NCBI GenBank assembly: GCA_029237695.1
Contig: CM055271.1
Span: 36,638,462 to 36,702,461, forward strand
Direction: 5' to 3'
DNA length: 64,000 nt
Origin: Conchocele bisecta
Taxonomy: Eukaryota > Mollusca > Bivalvia > Lucinida > Thyasiridae
The first letter of the stretch is position 1; every line of letters starts with the position of its first letter. Shown piece after piece: positions 20,973 to 32,235 of this stretch. Position numbers and translations under genes: made by a program. The notes under the pieces were generated by a model, which saw only the letters and a list, made by a program, of their open reading frames with translations, did not search any database and was not told where the DNA came from.

Positions 20973-21064
20973 GGCGTGAACGTGGCAGTACTGGGCGTGG
21001 CCGCTGCCCAGAAGTCGGCCATCATCGTTTCAATGGGCGACGCCGAACAGGCAAAGGAGCACAT
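20973..21064 (+). CDS. Exon C of the VWA-like protein gene
   Basis: The acceptor GTATCGTTGTAG and donor GTAAGA bound 92 bp, entering in phase 0 and leaving two bases of a codon. It encodes GVNVAVLGVAAAQKSA and SMGDAEQAKEH, an Ala-rich amphipathic helix pair. In VWA-domain proteins a similar helical hairpin with AAQ-SA and GD---A follows the beta-sandwich, which is the main reason for the family suggestion. The split codon is completed by the first base of exon D to give Met. Confidence 0.8.
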
Positions 21065-21589
21065 GTAAGACACCCCTCTAAATAAAATAAATACTAATCC
21101 AAGTTTATTGAAATTAGTCGACAAGTTTCATAAGAACCATATTCAATCATCACAAGTATTATATTTTGCTTTAATTGCATAAGCACATCATCATACATTG
21201 AAGTTGTACTGGTCACCAAACCTGTTTTCTGTAACGAGCTAATTGGCATATTTATTACACTAGAGTAATATGATTTTATAAAATAAAATTTCCTTCCAGA
21301 GTATGTTCTCCAAATTTATATCCAATATCAGACAGTGTGATTGACAGAGACTAAGCACAGCTCAGCCTCGACCTATCATCAGACTTCCTGATTTTGGACA
21401 TTAGAATGGAGTGCATGTTCATAAAAGTTTGATGCACAATGAGCCTGGGGTGTTGAGGTTTCCACCTGCATTGCAGGGCGTCTGTACATCGACTGATCAA
21501 CGGTGATGCCATGACGTCTATTGTTGCATGTGGGTAGAACACCTTATTCCATCCCACTTGTCTGTTGGATGAGACTTTAAACTGTGGTC

Positions 21590-21835
21590 TCATCCCTATA
21601 TGCTGTGACTGTAGAAATGGAGCTTATGGGTTTTGCGACCAGTGTAGATCCAGATCAGCCTGTGCATCAGCACAGTCTCATCAGGATCTGTCATTCCATC
21701 CATAAAACACCCAGCATGCTTTTAAACAGCAATAAAGATACTTGTCAGGCTACAGGAGTGTGCTATTTTATCAGGAGCTACACTGGTCACAAATCCCATA
21801 AGCCCCATTTTTCCTGTCACAGCCACATATGATAT
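21590..21835 (+). repeat. Dispersed repeat with CAGATCAGCCTGTGCATC, copy 1
   Basis: This short family recurs at 29020-29280, 54385-54560 and (reverse sense) 56570-56770. The shared order is GCGACCAGTGTAGATCC, a small CATC-GCACAGTCT hairpin, ATCAGGATCTG and CATGCTTCTAA. No coding capacity; SINE- or MITE-like. Confidence 0.55.
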
Positions 21836-21844
21836 TAGCTGTTG

Positions 21845-24043
21845 CTGTTTCAGGACGTCTGTACAGCGACTGACGAAGCGCGGTACCGGCTCTATATGAC
21901 CTTAGCTGTTGCTGTTTCAGTGAGCCTGTACAATGACTGATGAAGCGTTGTCTCGTCTCTATATGACCTTAGCTGTTGCTGTTTCAGGGAGTCTGCACAG
22001 CGACTGATGAAGCGTGGTCTCGTCTCTATATGACCTTAGCTGTTGCTGTGTTAGTGAGTATGTACAGTGACTGAAGAAGCGTGGTCTTGTCTGTATATGG
22101 CCTTAGCTGTTGCTGTTTCAGGGAGTCTGTACAGCGACTGATGAAGCGTGGTCTCGTGTCTATGTGACCTTATCTGTTGCTGTATCAAGGAGTATGTACA
22201 GCGACTGAAGAAGCGTGGTCTTGTCTCTATATGGTCTTCGCTGTTTCTGTTTCAGGGAGTCTGTACAGCGACTGATGAAGCGTGGTCTCGTCTCTATATT
22301 GCCTTAGCTGTTGCTGTTTCATGGAATCTGTACAGCGACTGATGAAGCGTGGTCTTGTCTCTATATTACCTTAGCTGTTGCTGTTTCAGGGAATCTGTAC
22401 AGCGACTGATGAAGCGTGGTCTCGTCTCTATATGACCTTAGATGTTGTTGTTTCAGGGCATCTGTACACCGACTGACGAAGCGCGGTACCGGCTCAATAT
22501 GACCTTAGCTGTTGCTGTTTCAGTGAGCCTGTACAGCGACTGATGAAGCGTGGTCTCGTCTCTATATTGCCTTAGCTGTTGCTGTTTCATGGAATCTGTA
22601 CAGCGACTGATAAAGCGTGGTCTTGTCTCTATATTACCTTAGCTGTTGCTGTTTCAGGGAATCTGTACAGCGACTGACGAAGCGTGGTCTCGTCTCTATA
22701 TGACCTTAGATGTTGTTGCTTCAGGGAGTCTGTACAGCGGCCGATGAAGTGTGGTGTTATCTCTATATGACCTTAGCTTATGCTGTTTCAGTGAGTCTGT
22801 ACAGCGACTGATGAAGCGTGGTCTCGTCTCTATATGACCTTAGCTGTTGCTGTTTCTGGGAGTCTGTACAGCGACTGATGAAGTGTGGTCTCGTCTCTAT
22901 ATGACCTTAGCTGTTACTGTTTCAGGGAGTCTGTTCAGCGGGTGATGAAGCGTGGTCTCGTCTCTATATGACCTTAGCATTGTTGTTTCAGGGACTGAAA
23001 CGTGGTCTTGTCTCTATATCACCTTAGCTGTTGTTGTTTCAGAGAGTACAGCGACTGATGAAGCGTGGTCTCGTCTCTATATTACATTAGCTGTTGCTGT
23101 TTCAGGGCATCTATACAGCGACTGATGAGGCGTGGTCTCGTCTGTATATGACCTTAACAGTTGCTGTTCCATGGAGTCTGTACAGTGACTGATGAAGCCT
23201 GGACTCGTCTATATAGGACCTTAGCTGTTGCTACTTCATGGAGTCTGTACAGCGACTGATGAAGCGTGGTCACTTCTCTATATGACCTAAGCTGTTGCTG
23301 TTTCAGGGAGTCTGTACAGCGACTGATGAAGCGTGGTCTCGTCTCTATATGACCTTAGCTGTTGCTGTTTCAGGGAGTCTGTACAGCGACTGATGAAGCG
23401 TGGTCTCGTCTCTATATGACCTTAGCTGTTGCTGTTTCAGGGAGTCTGTAAAGTGACTGATGAAGCGTTGTCTCGTCTCTATATGACATTAGCTGTTGCT
23501 GTTTCAGGGAGTCTGTACAGCGACTGATGAAGCGTGTTATCGTCTCTATATGACCTTAGCTGTTGCTGTTTCAGGGAGTCTGTATCTGCGAACAGATGAG
23601 CGTGGTCTCGTCTCTATTATGCCTTAAGCTGTGGCTCTTTCAAGTTCTGCACAGGGTACAGATGAAGCGTTGGTTAGTCCTCTATATGCCCTTAAGCTGT
23701 TTGCTGAGGGAGTCTGCACAGCGACTGATGAAGCGTGGTCTCGTCTCTATATGACCTTAGCTGTTGCTGTGTCAGTGAGTATGTACAGTGACTGAAGAAG
23801 CGTGGTCTTGTCTGTATATGGCCTTAGCTGTTGCTGTTTCAGAGAGTCTGTACAGCGACTGATGAAGCGTGGTCTCGTGTCTATGTGACCTTATCTGTTG
23901 CTGTATCAAGGAGTATGTACGGCGACTGAAGAAGCGTGGTCTTGTCTTTATATGGCCTTCGCTGTTGCTGTTTCAGGGAGTCTGTACAGCGACTGATGAA
24001 GCGTTGTCTTGTCTCTACATGACCGTAGCTGTTGCTGTTTCAG
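21845..24043 (+). repeat. 67-bp minisatellite of a splice-acceptor boundary, about 33 copies
   Basis: The unit joins GACCTTAGCTGTTGCTGTTT (branch and polypyrimidine-like), CAG, and the first roughly 34 bases of exon D (GAGTCTGTACAGCGACTGAT onward). It then diverges to CTCGTCTCTATAT and repeats. Spacing is 67 bp, for example 23351 to 23418. The last unit runs into the real exon D at 24044. It fills almost the whole intron between exons C and D. A splice to an upstream unit would read LVSI and stop (TGA). Confidence 0.9.
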
Positions 24044-24167
24044 GGAGTCTGTACAGCGACTGATGAAGCGTGGTGCCAAGACGTCTATGCAGAAGGAGGA
24101 ACGATATTCCTTCAATGTGGAGACGGACGAAATGATGGATGATATTTACGAAGCCGCTATCGTCGAT
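24044..24167 (+). CDS. Exon D of the VWA-like protein gene
   Basis: The acceptor CTGTTGCTGTTTCAG and donor GTAAGT bound 124 bp. The first base finishes the Met codon of exon C; then 41 codons in phase. It reads ESVQRLMKRGAKTSMQKEE, then YSFNVETDEMMDDIYEAAI. The Arg/Lys helix continues the helical region of exon C. Its 5' 34 bases are those copied in the 67-bp array, differing where GCCAAGACG replaces CTCGTCTC. This is the only unit that stays open beyond that point, which marks it as the functional acceptor. Confidence 0.85.
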
Positions 24168-24262
24168 GTAAGTCTCGATCTTCATATTACATATGCGGCT
24201 GTGTCTGGAGGAATGGGGCGTATGCGTTTTTTTTCTCGCCCGCGAAAGCGGAAAGCGAGTTC

Positions 24263-24300
24263 CGGAGGCGGCGGCGGCTGCGGCGGCGGCTGCGGCGGCT

Positions 24301-24390
<90 letters not shown>
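24263..24390. repeat. GGC trinucleotide tract of about 40 units
   Basis: An almost pure (GGC)n run with three TGC-type interruptions near its 5' end starts about 95 bp after the exon D donor. It is intronic on plus. Long poly-Ala, poly-Gly and poly-Pro frames across it are artefacts of the repeat. Confidence 0.9.
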
Positions 24391-24394
<4 letters not shown>

Positions 24395-25044
24395 TCAATT
24401 TTAAGTTTTCATGTTACGGCCATTATTTCAACACCTTATCAGCTACAGTCATCAAACTTTATACATACCTTTCTATGATATGTACATGACTATATGACTA
24501 TTAAAAACAATTTGGCGGGCCCCAGGATCTCCAGGGTCAAGGTCAAACTCTATTTGTTAATACATTCAATGTTAAGTTTTCGTGTTACGGTCATTACTTC
24601 AACACCTTGTCAGCTACAGTCATCAAACTTTATGCATACGGCCTCCAGCGTCAAGGTCAAACTTTATTTCTTTCTATGCTACAAACTGAACATTAATGCA
24701 TGAAGACCCGTTTTCTCGTGTGCTCTGTACACCTTACCTGTAGAGAGAACAATAGCCTTCTCCTGTTGAACAACAGTGACTGCGAGAGCCCTTCACTTGT
24801 GCATGTGCATGCATGTGCAAATGTCCAGACAGACCACTAACTGTCCAGGTAAATTATTACAGGTAAATTATTATATATTATTACATTTCCGTAAACTGTG
24901 TTGAAAATATTGTGGCAATATGTGGACCTGTGCAGATATGATATGTAGATAAATATAGAACTATTAAAAAGAAATTCTGGGCTCCAGTAGCGAGCATTAT
25001 TTTTTTTAATTTTTAATTTTTTTTTCAACTTTTGTTTTCCATTT
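24391..25044. repeat. Intronic dispersed repeats
   Basis: Two copies of a block with TTAAGTTTTC-TGTTACGG and CAACACCTT-TCAGCTACAGT lie at about 24400-24480 and 24565-24640, each followed by AGGGTCAAGGTCAAACT-like text. The rest is AT-rich without a visible gene. Confidence 0.4.
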
Positions 25045-25522
25045 TATTTTTCAAATTCTTTTTCAATTTTTTTAACTTCGCCAATGTTTGTACATTTTTC
25101 TATGCAATTCCATATAGGGTACATAGTTTGTGTACACAACTCCTCCGAAACCGTTCAGTCGATCGATATCTGAAACTATACACACATCTTCTACACATAT
25201 TGAAGATGTGCACCTTGGTGTTTTTATGCCGACAAATATTTTTTAACAAAAATATCGCCTGTTTAACTTAACCATTTGTTCTACATTTTAGTCTACAATT
25301 CTATATAGGGTACAGAGTTTGTGTATACAACTCCTCTGAAACCGTTCAGTCGATCGATCTGAAACTATACACAAGTCTTCGAGATGAAGAAATAATGCTA
25401 TACAGTTTCAAATTCTCATTAATGTTTCTTGCCTTGGTGACAGCTTCACATTTCTGCATCTTCGCTGTCTGGCCCATATTCGACGGGCGTATTTTGTGAC
25501 TTACGGCACTATTGTTGTCTAG
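25045..25522 (+). mobile_element. Helitron-like tandem-core element, family A, copy with 3' end
   Basis: Two core units followed by the family tail (GAGATGAAGAAATAATGCTA ... GACTTACGGCACT) ending in CTAG at 25519-25522. The CTAG end supports Helitron-like mobility for family A, though a clear terminal hairpin was not seen. Confidence 0.55.
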
Positions 25523-25934
25523 TAGCATAATAAGTACTATATACGGACTATTATCATATAATAAAACTATTATTGACTATTGAGCCATAGAATATAATGT
25601 GATATTCTATGGCTCACTAGTTAATAATTGTATAATATGTTCGGGCCAGTGAAAATTGCTTTCGGGCCCAGGCTCGAGGTGAAGGCGGGACAAGGCGAGA
25701 CATTTGATTCCGCGGAATTCTTGTTTATCAGTGGCTCCTGACTATTCAACTATTGTAACAACATATACTGTCTAACAGAAATATAGAAATTTGCAAAAAA
25801 TAACTCCAAATTTTCTTACCGCTGTAATTGCATCCAGCCTATAACGACTTACAGGTTATAGAACCTACCAAGCTTTTTCTCAATGTTTGCGTTCTCAATC
25901 ATATCAGGGTGTATTGACCAAAACACATAAATAA

Positions 25935-25940
25935 ATAAAT

Positions 25941-25972
<32 letters not shown>

Positions 25973-26326
25973 CAGCCAGGGTGTATTGGCCAAGACATAG
26001 CAATTAACCAATCAATCAATCTGGGTGTGTTGGCCCAGACACACCAATCAATTAATCAATCAATTAATCAACCAAACAATCAATCAATCAATCGACAGAC
26101 CAATCAGTCAGTATGTGTGTATTGGCCAAGACTCACCAACCAGCCAACCAGTCAATCACCCAACCAGCCAACCAGCCAACCATTCAATCAATCAAGGTGT
26201 AATGGCCAAGAAAATCAGTTGGTCTGTCACACGGTCGGTAGGTTGCCAATACATAGTAACCAATCAATCAACCAATCAATATATCAGGGTGTATTGGCCA
26301 TAACAATCAATTAATTATGATTTCAG
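25935..26326 (+). repeat. Degenerate CAAT/CAGC tandem array before the last exon
   Basis: Runs of CAGC and CAATCAAT alternate with GGGTGTATTGGCCAAGACA at about 25908, 25980, 26022, 26115, 26190 and 26287. The array ends about 35 bp before the acceptor at 26326, so it forms most of the pyrimidine-poor intron end. Confidence 0.7.
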
Positions 26327-26491
26327 GATGTGCATCACCGAACTGACCATAGATCGAACTTACTGAGCAACATGGGACAAACCAGCAGCAACAGATACCA
26401 TGGCTCGTCCGGCCCGAGCAAACAGAAATTGATGCAGAATCGAAAGGCGTCTGAATCGCTGAAGTCCCTGTACTACACCTCCCAGTCGTAA
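26327..26491 (+). CDS. Exon E, last coding exon of the VWA-like protein gene
   Basis: The acceptor ATGATTTCAG precedes 165 bp in phase with exon D, ending in TAA at 26489-26491. The segment is polar and likely disordered, with HHRTDHRSNLLSNMGQ, then SSGPSKQKLMQ, and ends SLKSLYYTSQS. A conserved-looking C-terminal KSLYYTS tail closes the protein. No downstream poly(A) signal was firmly placed. With exons A-D this gives about 206 residues of the C-terminal region. Confidence 0.8.
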   Translation, partial: DVHHRTDHRSNLLSNMGQTSSNRYHGSSGPSKQKLMQNRKASESLKSLYYTSQS

Positions 26492-26509
26492 ACCTAAAAT
26501 TTATTACCG

Positions 26510-26835
26510 TGTGTTTCAGGAAACCTGCCCAAATTGGACATATAAACAATGAAGAAACAATATTTTTTTGATATTACATTTTATAAAAAATTAAGAATGA
26601 ACCTTTGGTTTATTTCATGAAATTTGGTAAAATATTGATTTTATTACTTAAAATTGATTTTTCCATGGGAATTTAACATGGGAGAAAAGGAAGTGGAGGA
26701 GCTGTGGGAGGAGTCGAAAAACTAACACAAATTGAACTGGACTCTGAAAGTTGGCTAGATAGCTTGGAAATGATATAACTACAATGTAAGAAAACAAAAG
26801 TTAATTTTGAAAATCGATCCACTATTTCTGAATTT
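26510..26835 (+). mobile_element. Fragment of foldback element family 5
   Basis: It carries GAAACCTGCCCAAATT and AATTTAACATGGGAGAAAA in the order found in 51780-52292. It starts 20 bp after the stop codon of the VWA-like gene, so it may lie in the 3' untranslated region. Confidence 0.5.
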
Positions 26836-27164
26836 AGAAAAAATTTGAGTACATGCGGAATTATATTCCGCATGTACTCTGAACATTCGGTCAACTTTTG
26901 ACTTTATTTACGAAAAATATTGTAAATTTAGTAAATGTATTTAAAGAAATTATGCAGATGTCTGAAGGTACAAAATCTTATGTCATATGGCCTTATCTTT
27001 TGCTGGGATGTAAGACCCATTCACTTTGCACATGTTTACACTGTATCTAAATGTATGTGTTTATTATGTTACCATGGTTACAATGTAGTTTGTATGGTTG
27101 TCTCGTGTTACTTGATATATAATGAAACGTGTAGGTTAGTTGCGAATGATAACTCCTGAGGGCG

Positions 27165-28372
27165 GTTTCACTAAACTTTTTACGACTAAAATGTTCGTAA
27201 GTGCAAATTTAGGATCATCTGGAAATTTCAATTCATGGATTTACATGTATTATATCCCCACAAACAAAGTTTTAGGGGGTATATAGGAGTCTGCTTGTCT
27301 GTTGGTCTGTTGGAAATTCCCTTCCGCTCTATATCTTCTACACCCATGCATGGATTATCAAATGGCTTGGCACAAATGTTTCTCATGATGAGAAGGTGTG
27401 TCGCGATCAATAACCACGCACCTACGTCCAAGGTCAAGGTCACAGTTGAAGGTCAAAGGTCAAACCTATCGAAATTCCCTTCCGCTCTATATCTTCTACA
27501 ACGATGCATGGATTATCAAATTGCTTGGCACAAATGTTTCTCATGATGAGAAGGTGTGTCGCGATCAATAACCACGCACCTATGTCCAAGGTCAATGTCA
27601 CAGTTGAAGGTCAAAGGTCAAACCTATTGAAATTCCCTTCCGCTCTATATCTTCTACACCGATGCATGTATTATCAAATGGCTTGGCACAAATGTTTCTC
27701 AGGATGAGAAGGTGTGTCGCGATCAATAACAACGCACCTACGTCCAAGGTCAAGGTCACAGTTGAAGGTCAAAGGTCAAACCTATTGCAGGCGGCAGACA
27801 GATAAACTGCATAGTTTGTGTACACAACTCCTCTGAAACCGTTCAGTGGATTGATCTGAAACTATACAAACTTTTTATGCCGAACAAATATTTTTTTACA
27901 AAAATATCATCCTTTTAATTTAACCATTTTTTCTACACTTCTCTATACAAATTATCTTTTACATCAATTAAGGATACCAATTTTTTTCCCTTCTGTTGTG
28001 TGTCAACATGGCACCATGACCACCTCCTCGAGCATAGCTCGACAATGCAATCTCATTTTCATTGACCACTTACGCAGGTAAAAAGTCAATGTCACACATC
28101 TCTAAGGCCAGCATTAAATAATGATCATGAAATTTGTATTCAAACCTATACAACTCTTCTAATGTTAAGCTATTTGTAAGTCCAACTCTTTGTGGGGGTA
28201 TTATGATCACTCCTGTGATAGTTCTAGTTGAGCATAGGCTGCATATGCAGCCTATGATCAATAAATGTAAATCCAATAATTGTTTACAATAAAACATTGT
28301 TAATGTGAAATCTACAGACAATCATAATTTTGCACTTACGAACATTTTAGTCGTAAGAAGTTTAGTGAAACG
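27165..28372. mobile_element. Foldback element family 1, split by a Helitron-like insertion
   Basis: The left half (27165-27249: TTTCACTAAACTT, AAAATGTTCGTAAGTGCAAA) and right half (28228-28372: GAGCATAGGCTGCATATGCA, TTAGTGAAACGGG) together match the uninterrupted copies at 52740-52948 and 59274-59524. Confidence 0.8.
27250..28227 (+). mobile_element. Helitron-like tandem-core element, family B, copy 2
   Basis: It starts TTATATCCCCACAAACAAAG, has three core units of about 158 bp, then a family A fragment (27786-27965), and ends with the same hairpin and CTAG at 28227. Comparison with intact foldback copies places it exactly between A and T with no target duplication, as Helitrons insert. Confidence 0.75.
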
Positions 28373-28724
28373 GGTCCCTGCTATCTACTCCCGTGGGCCG
28401 TAGCCAGTAAATTGCAAGAGTTATCGTTCACAACCACGTGTAGGGTTGTCTCATGTTACTTTATCTATAATGAGACGTTTTATCTTCGATGTATGCTTCA
28501 AGTTTAACCCTTTCAACCCTGCAGACAATAAAACCAACTTCGGCAAACACTGTAGATCCAGATGAGTCGGATTAGGAGCCGTCTCACCAGGAGCTGCAAC
28601 ATTTGTCCTTAGGCCAAACAAATAATTGTTTGTTTCCGCTAACACCTGAAAAAAATAAAGGGTAGGTAGGTAGGCGAGACTCGATTTTTTTCCCATTCAC
28701 GACACACTTTTTGTACTGGATATG

Positions 28725-28935
28725 TTAACCCTTACTACGCTGAATTAAATGTTGTCGTCTACTGGAAATGTTTTATTTTCAATATTTCTCGACAAAAACT
28801 TGGTTTTGACAGCACATGAGAATCGTCTCCAGTGGAGACGATTCTCATGTGCTGTGAAAACCAGTTTTTAAAGAATTAAAGCAAAAATAAAAAACAGCCG
28901 ACGGAAATTTCCGTCAACAGCGTAGGAAGGGTTAA
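28725..28935. mobile_element. Foldback element family 4, copy 1
   Basis: The palindromic centre is GAATCGTCTCCAGTGGAGACGATTC in type, flanked by AACTTGGTTTTGACAGCA and its complement. Related copies lie at 37985-38085, 52345-52560 and 56028-56228, where the centre is TCATTTCCATTGGAAATGA. Confidence 0.65.
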
Positions 28936-30240
28936 CCCACTATGGGTTAGTGAAAATATACTGTTTTTATCAAAAACATTACCGATAATGGAATAATTCA
29001 ATCATTAGCATGGACGATATTTGTGGCCATTATAACTGTAGAAATTGATGCTTATGGCGATCAGTGTAGATCCAGATCAGCCTGTACATCTGCACAGTCT
29101 AATCAGGATCTGTACTGTTCGCCATTCCATCAAAGAAACACCCTTCATGCTTCTAACAAGCAATATAGGTCAGTATTAGGTTACAGTAGTATGTTATATG
29201 ACCAGGAACTACACTGTTCACAAATCCCATAAGCCCCATTTCTCCAGTCACAGCCACATTAAGTGGTGAAAGAGTTAATATCTATGTTTTATCTCTGATT
29301 TATGCTTTAAATTCAATATCTGTTATTTTTGTTTATGTATGCCCCCTGTCTCGGTAGTGCCGGAGGCATATATTGTTTGGACTGTGTGTCCGTCCTTAAA
29401 TATTTCAACACAGCGTACTTGTGGACAAATGCCACACGTCCATGCTGCCTTTAATATGACTTTGACCTTTGACATTCGCAAGTTTGAACTTATTCACACG
29501 TAAAGAAGTTCGCCGGTGGTCCTACATTCTATCATAACTTCTAAATCCCTTGATGGATTACTTTAATATTTCAATACACCATACGTGTGGACAAATAACA
29601 CACACCCATGCTTTCCTTCATAACCTTAACCTTTTGACCTTCACAACTTTGAAATTTTTGCAGTTTTTACCAGAGTTAGACATCCATGCTGCCATTAATA
29701 TGACCTTGAAATTTTGACCTTCACAACTGTTCTTATGAATACTCAGGGATCCAGATAAGGAATTATTAATTGAGTATTTTCACTCCATCATTTCTTAAGC
29801 AATTGGGTATTTCAAAATTTTAATTGGATAAAATATAATCACTCTACCGTTTACACATCAACAGACCGCAATTATTGAATAGTTTGCTTCGAAATGAAAA
29901 GATGTCTTGGAGACAATTCTAATGAAATACCAAGATGTGTTTTCATGGAAAATATGAAAAATATGCTATATTTGTGGTCTGTTTATTGTTTTATGAAGCA
30001 TGATAAAGGTACCACAAAAGTTTTATTGCTTTCTGATATTCGCTACTTCTGATTTCAAATGTGTTTTTTGCAATTTTAATTGGGTATTTAAGCAAATACA
30101 TAGCTTATCTGGAGCGCTGAATACTTATCACTTAGGTTAATTAACTTTGCCACAGTTTCTACAATCTGCCACCGGGGTCATTCGTGTGCTGATATGCCAC
30201 ATTTTCTTGTTTTATTATCAATGCTGGCAGTGAGCTGGGG
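28936..30240. repeat. Intergenic dispersed repeats
   Basis: 29020-29280 is a copy of the CAGATCAGCCTG family. 29340-29720 is a degenerate array with TCCATGCTGCC and GACCTTTGACC-type motifs. 29740-30125 is a roughly 390-bp block repeated at 58165-58575 (CCAGATAAGGAATTA ... GGGTATTT). No gene. Confidence 0.5.
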
Positions 30241-30544
30241 GCCGTTCTATAAACTTCACATATGCAGCCTATGCTCAATAAATGTAAATTCATGCATTTA
30301 AATTTCCAGACGATCCTAAATTCACAGGCCACATTTCTTTGATTGAGCTTAAAGTTCAGTATCTCTGTTTCATCTTTGATATATTCTTTAAGTTCAATAT
30401 TTGTATTTTAGCTTTTATTTATTCTTTAAGTTCAATTTCGATAATGTTCTATATTTTTTATTTCTGCTTTAAGGTCAATATCTATGTTTTATCTTTGATT
30501 TATGCTTTAATTTCAATATCTATGTTTTATCTTTGATTTATGCT

Positions 30545-30790
30545 TTAACCCTTTGAACCCGAAAGCCCGCTATATCGGTATATGCAAACAGTGCAGATCC
30601 AGATGAGCCGGCTCGTAACGAGACGTCTCATCAGGATCTGCACTGTTTGAAGGTAATTTTCATATTTTTGAGAAAAACAAATACCGCCTTTTTATTAATG
30701 GAATAGTCTGAAAATCATTTTGCGATGATTGGATTGGTTGGAAAACGAACATATAGCAGCCCATTCAGTTACTTAGGGGTGAAAGGGTTA
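30545..30790. repeat. Dispersed foldback-like repeat opening with AACCCTTTGAACCCGAA
   Basis: The ends are inverted (TTAACCCTTT and AAAGGGTTAA) and the centre contains CAGATGAGCCGGCTCGTAA. A good second copy is at 51270-51520. Confidence 0.6.
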
Positions 30791-30869
30791 ATATATTTAT
30801 GCTTATGCTTATATATCAATATTTATTTTTATTGTATAAAATTGGTTTCCGCAGTTTAATAACACAGTG

Positions 30870-31110
30870 TAATACAATCATAATGCACTAATGTAATAAA
30901 TATGCAAATGAGCCCACTACAGAAAACGGGTTAGAGAATGAGCACATCTTCAAATTATGATGATGCGCTGATGCAATAAATATAATTTAACATTTGTATT
31001 GATTTAATATGATATTTACTGAACTCGTCGACTGATTTCATAAGAATCTCGGCATAGCCTCGTTTCTTATGAAATCAGTAAACTTGTATAATAAGATCCT
31101 CTATGCTATT
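30870..31110. repeat. Second copy of the 9760-10012 dispersed repeat
   Basis: It shares ATGTAATAAATATGCAAAT, TTCAAATTATGATG and ATGAAATCAGTAAACT in order. Confidence 0.55.
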
Positions 31111-31289
31111 CATTATTTATATGATTTATATTTTATATCTATGTTTTATAACTTGAAAGAAATGCCGATGTACCAATTTCAATCCGTAAAACAAGATGAA
31201 AAGTTTGAAACTACTTTTATATTGTTGACTATCTGAATATGGAGTATATTCCATGAGTGTTAGTTTAATACGATATTTGCTAGCCTAAG

Positions 31290-31660
31290 CGAGTTTACTA
31301 TTTTCATAGTGGGTGGCAGATGGGAGCATGTGATGGGTAATTTAACAGTCGGGGTTCATCCTTACCAGAATCCCGACCGGAGACCTGGTTTGGCCATCAG
31401 GTACGTCTTTGGATGTGACAGTTGAATCTGGTTATACCCCTTATGCGAGTATTACGATTATTCGTAATCCTATTTTAGGGGAACGGGCCAAGTGACTTGT
31501 GGTATCGACCTGGCACCAGGTCAGGTTATTCTAATTTCAGGGCTGAATATATTTTTTCTCGATGTAAATGTTCCGTTCTGATTTTGGGATTCCCCCCCCC
31601 CCCCAATGCAGCAGGTTAAGCAGCCTTAAATTACCTTATATGTTGATAGGCCGTTGAACA
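31290..31660. repeat. Dispersed repeat with poly-C tract, copy 1
   Basis: The shared order is GTGGCAGATGGGAGCATG, GACCTGGCACCAGGTCAGG, TTATTCTAATTTCAGGGCTG and a poly-C run before AATGCAGCAGG. Relatives are at 33600-34080, 35215-35640, 40918-40985, 50076-50400 (reverse) and 57860-58140 (reverse). Confidence 0.6.
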
Positions 31661-31734
31661 CTAATACATCAAAATCAAATCTATCACAGTCACATATAAT
31701 TAAAATAGTGTTTACTAATCTGTTTCATCACTGT

Positions 31735-32235
31735 TTCATATCTGAGGGAGTAATCATTTATTTTTCTTGAAATGCATTATTTCATATAGAACTAACAAAT
31801 GCATATATTTGATGATTAAAAATATGCAGAATTATTATACTGAATATATTACATTATCACAGCCAAAATGGTTACAACAACAACAACGTCGCCCACTCCA
31901 AAGTAAGTATTATTCTATATTTTCCTTAAAATGCAACGGATTTTGATGAAATATGGCGCAGCAAACGCGTCTTCAAGAGTTGCATTTGGTGGTCCATGGA
32001 GTTCGGCACAGACTTATGTCCGACACGGAAATCGATTCCTCGCAAAAACGACAGAAGTTTGGGCGAAAATACAGAGCCCACCAAATGCAGCTTAACAAGA
32101 CGCGTTTGTTGCGCCATATTTCATCACAATCCATTACGTAATAAGGACAATATAAAAGAATACGTACTTTGAATCAGGTGGATTCTGGAAGTTTCAATAC
32201 TTCTTGTTGTTGTTAGTACCACGTGATCATACACC
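31735..32235. mobile_element. Half foldback family 2 adjoining foldback family 3, copy 1
   Basis: 31735-31870 is half of the AAGTATACTTTG-type foldback. From about 31870 a foldback with TGATGAAATATGGCGCAGCA and its complement (TGTTGCGCCATATTTCATCA) follows. The complete family 3 copy is at 42202-42606. Confidence 0.6.

Noticed and set aside
21845..24043. CRISPR-like regular array
   Set aside because: The DNA is eukaryotic, the 67-bp units have no unique spacers, and the unit derives from the neighbouring exon boundary.
23563..24063. Short open frames reading QRLMKRGLVSI repeatedly
   Set aside because: They are the exon-like part of the 67-bp array read through; each ends at the same TGA and none is a separate gene.
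24009..24489. Long poly-Ala, poly-Gly and poly-Pro open frames on both strands
   Set aside because: They are produced by the GGC trinucleotide tract in an intron and have no other coding support.
25935..26326. Asn/Gln/Ser-rich open frames
   Set aside because: They come from the CAAT and CAGC tandem array directly before the last exon.
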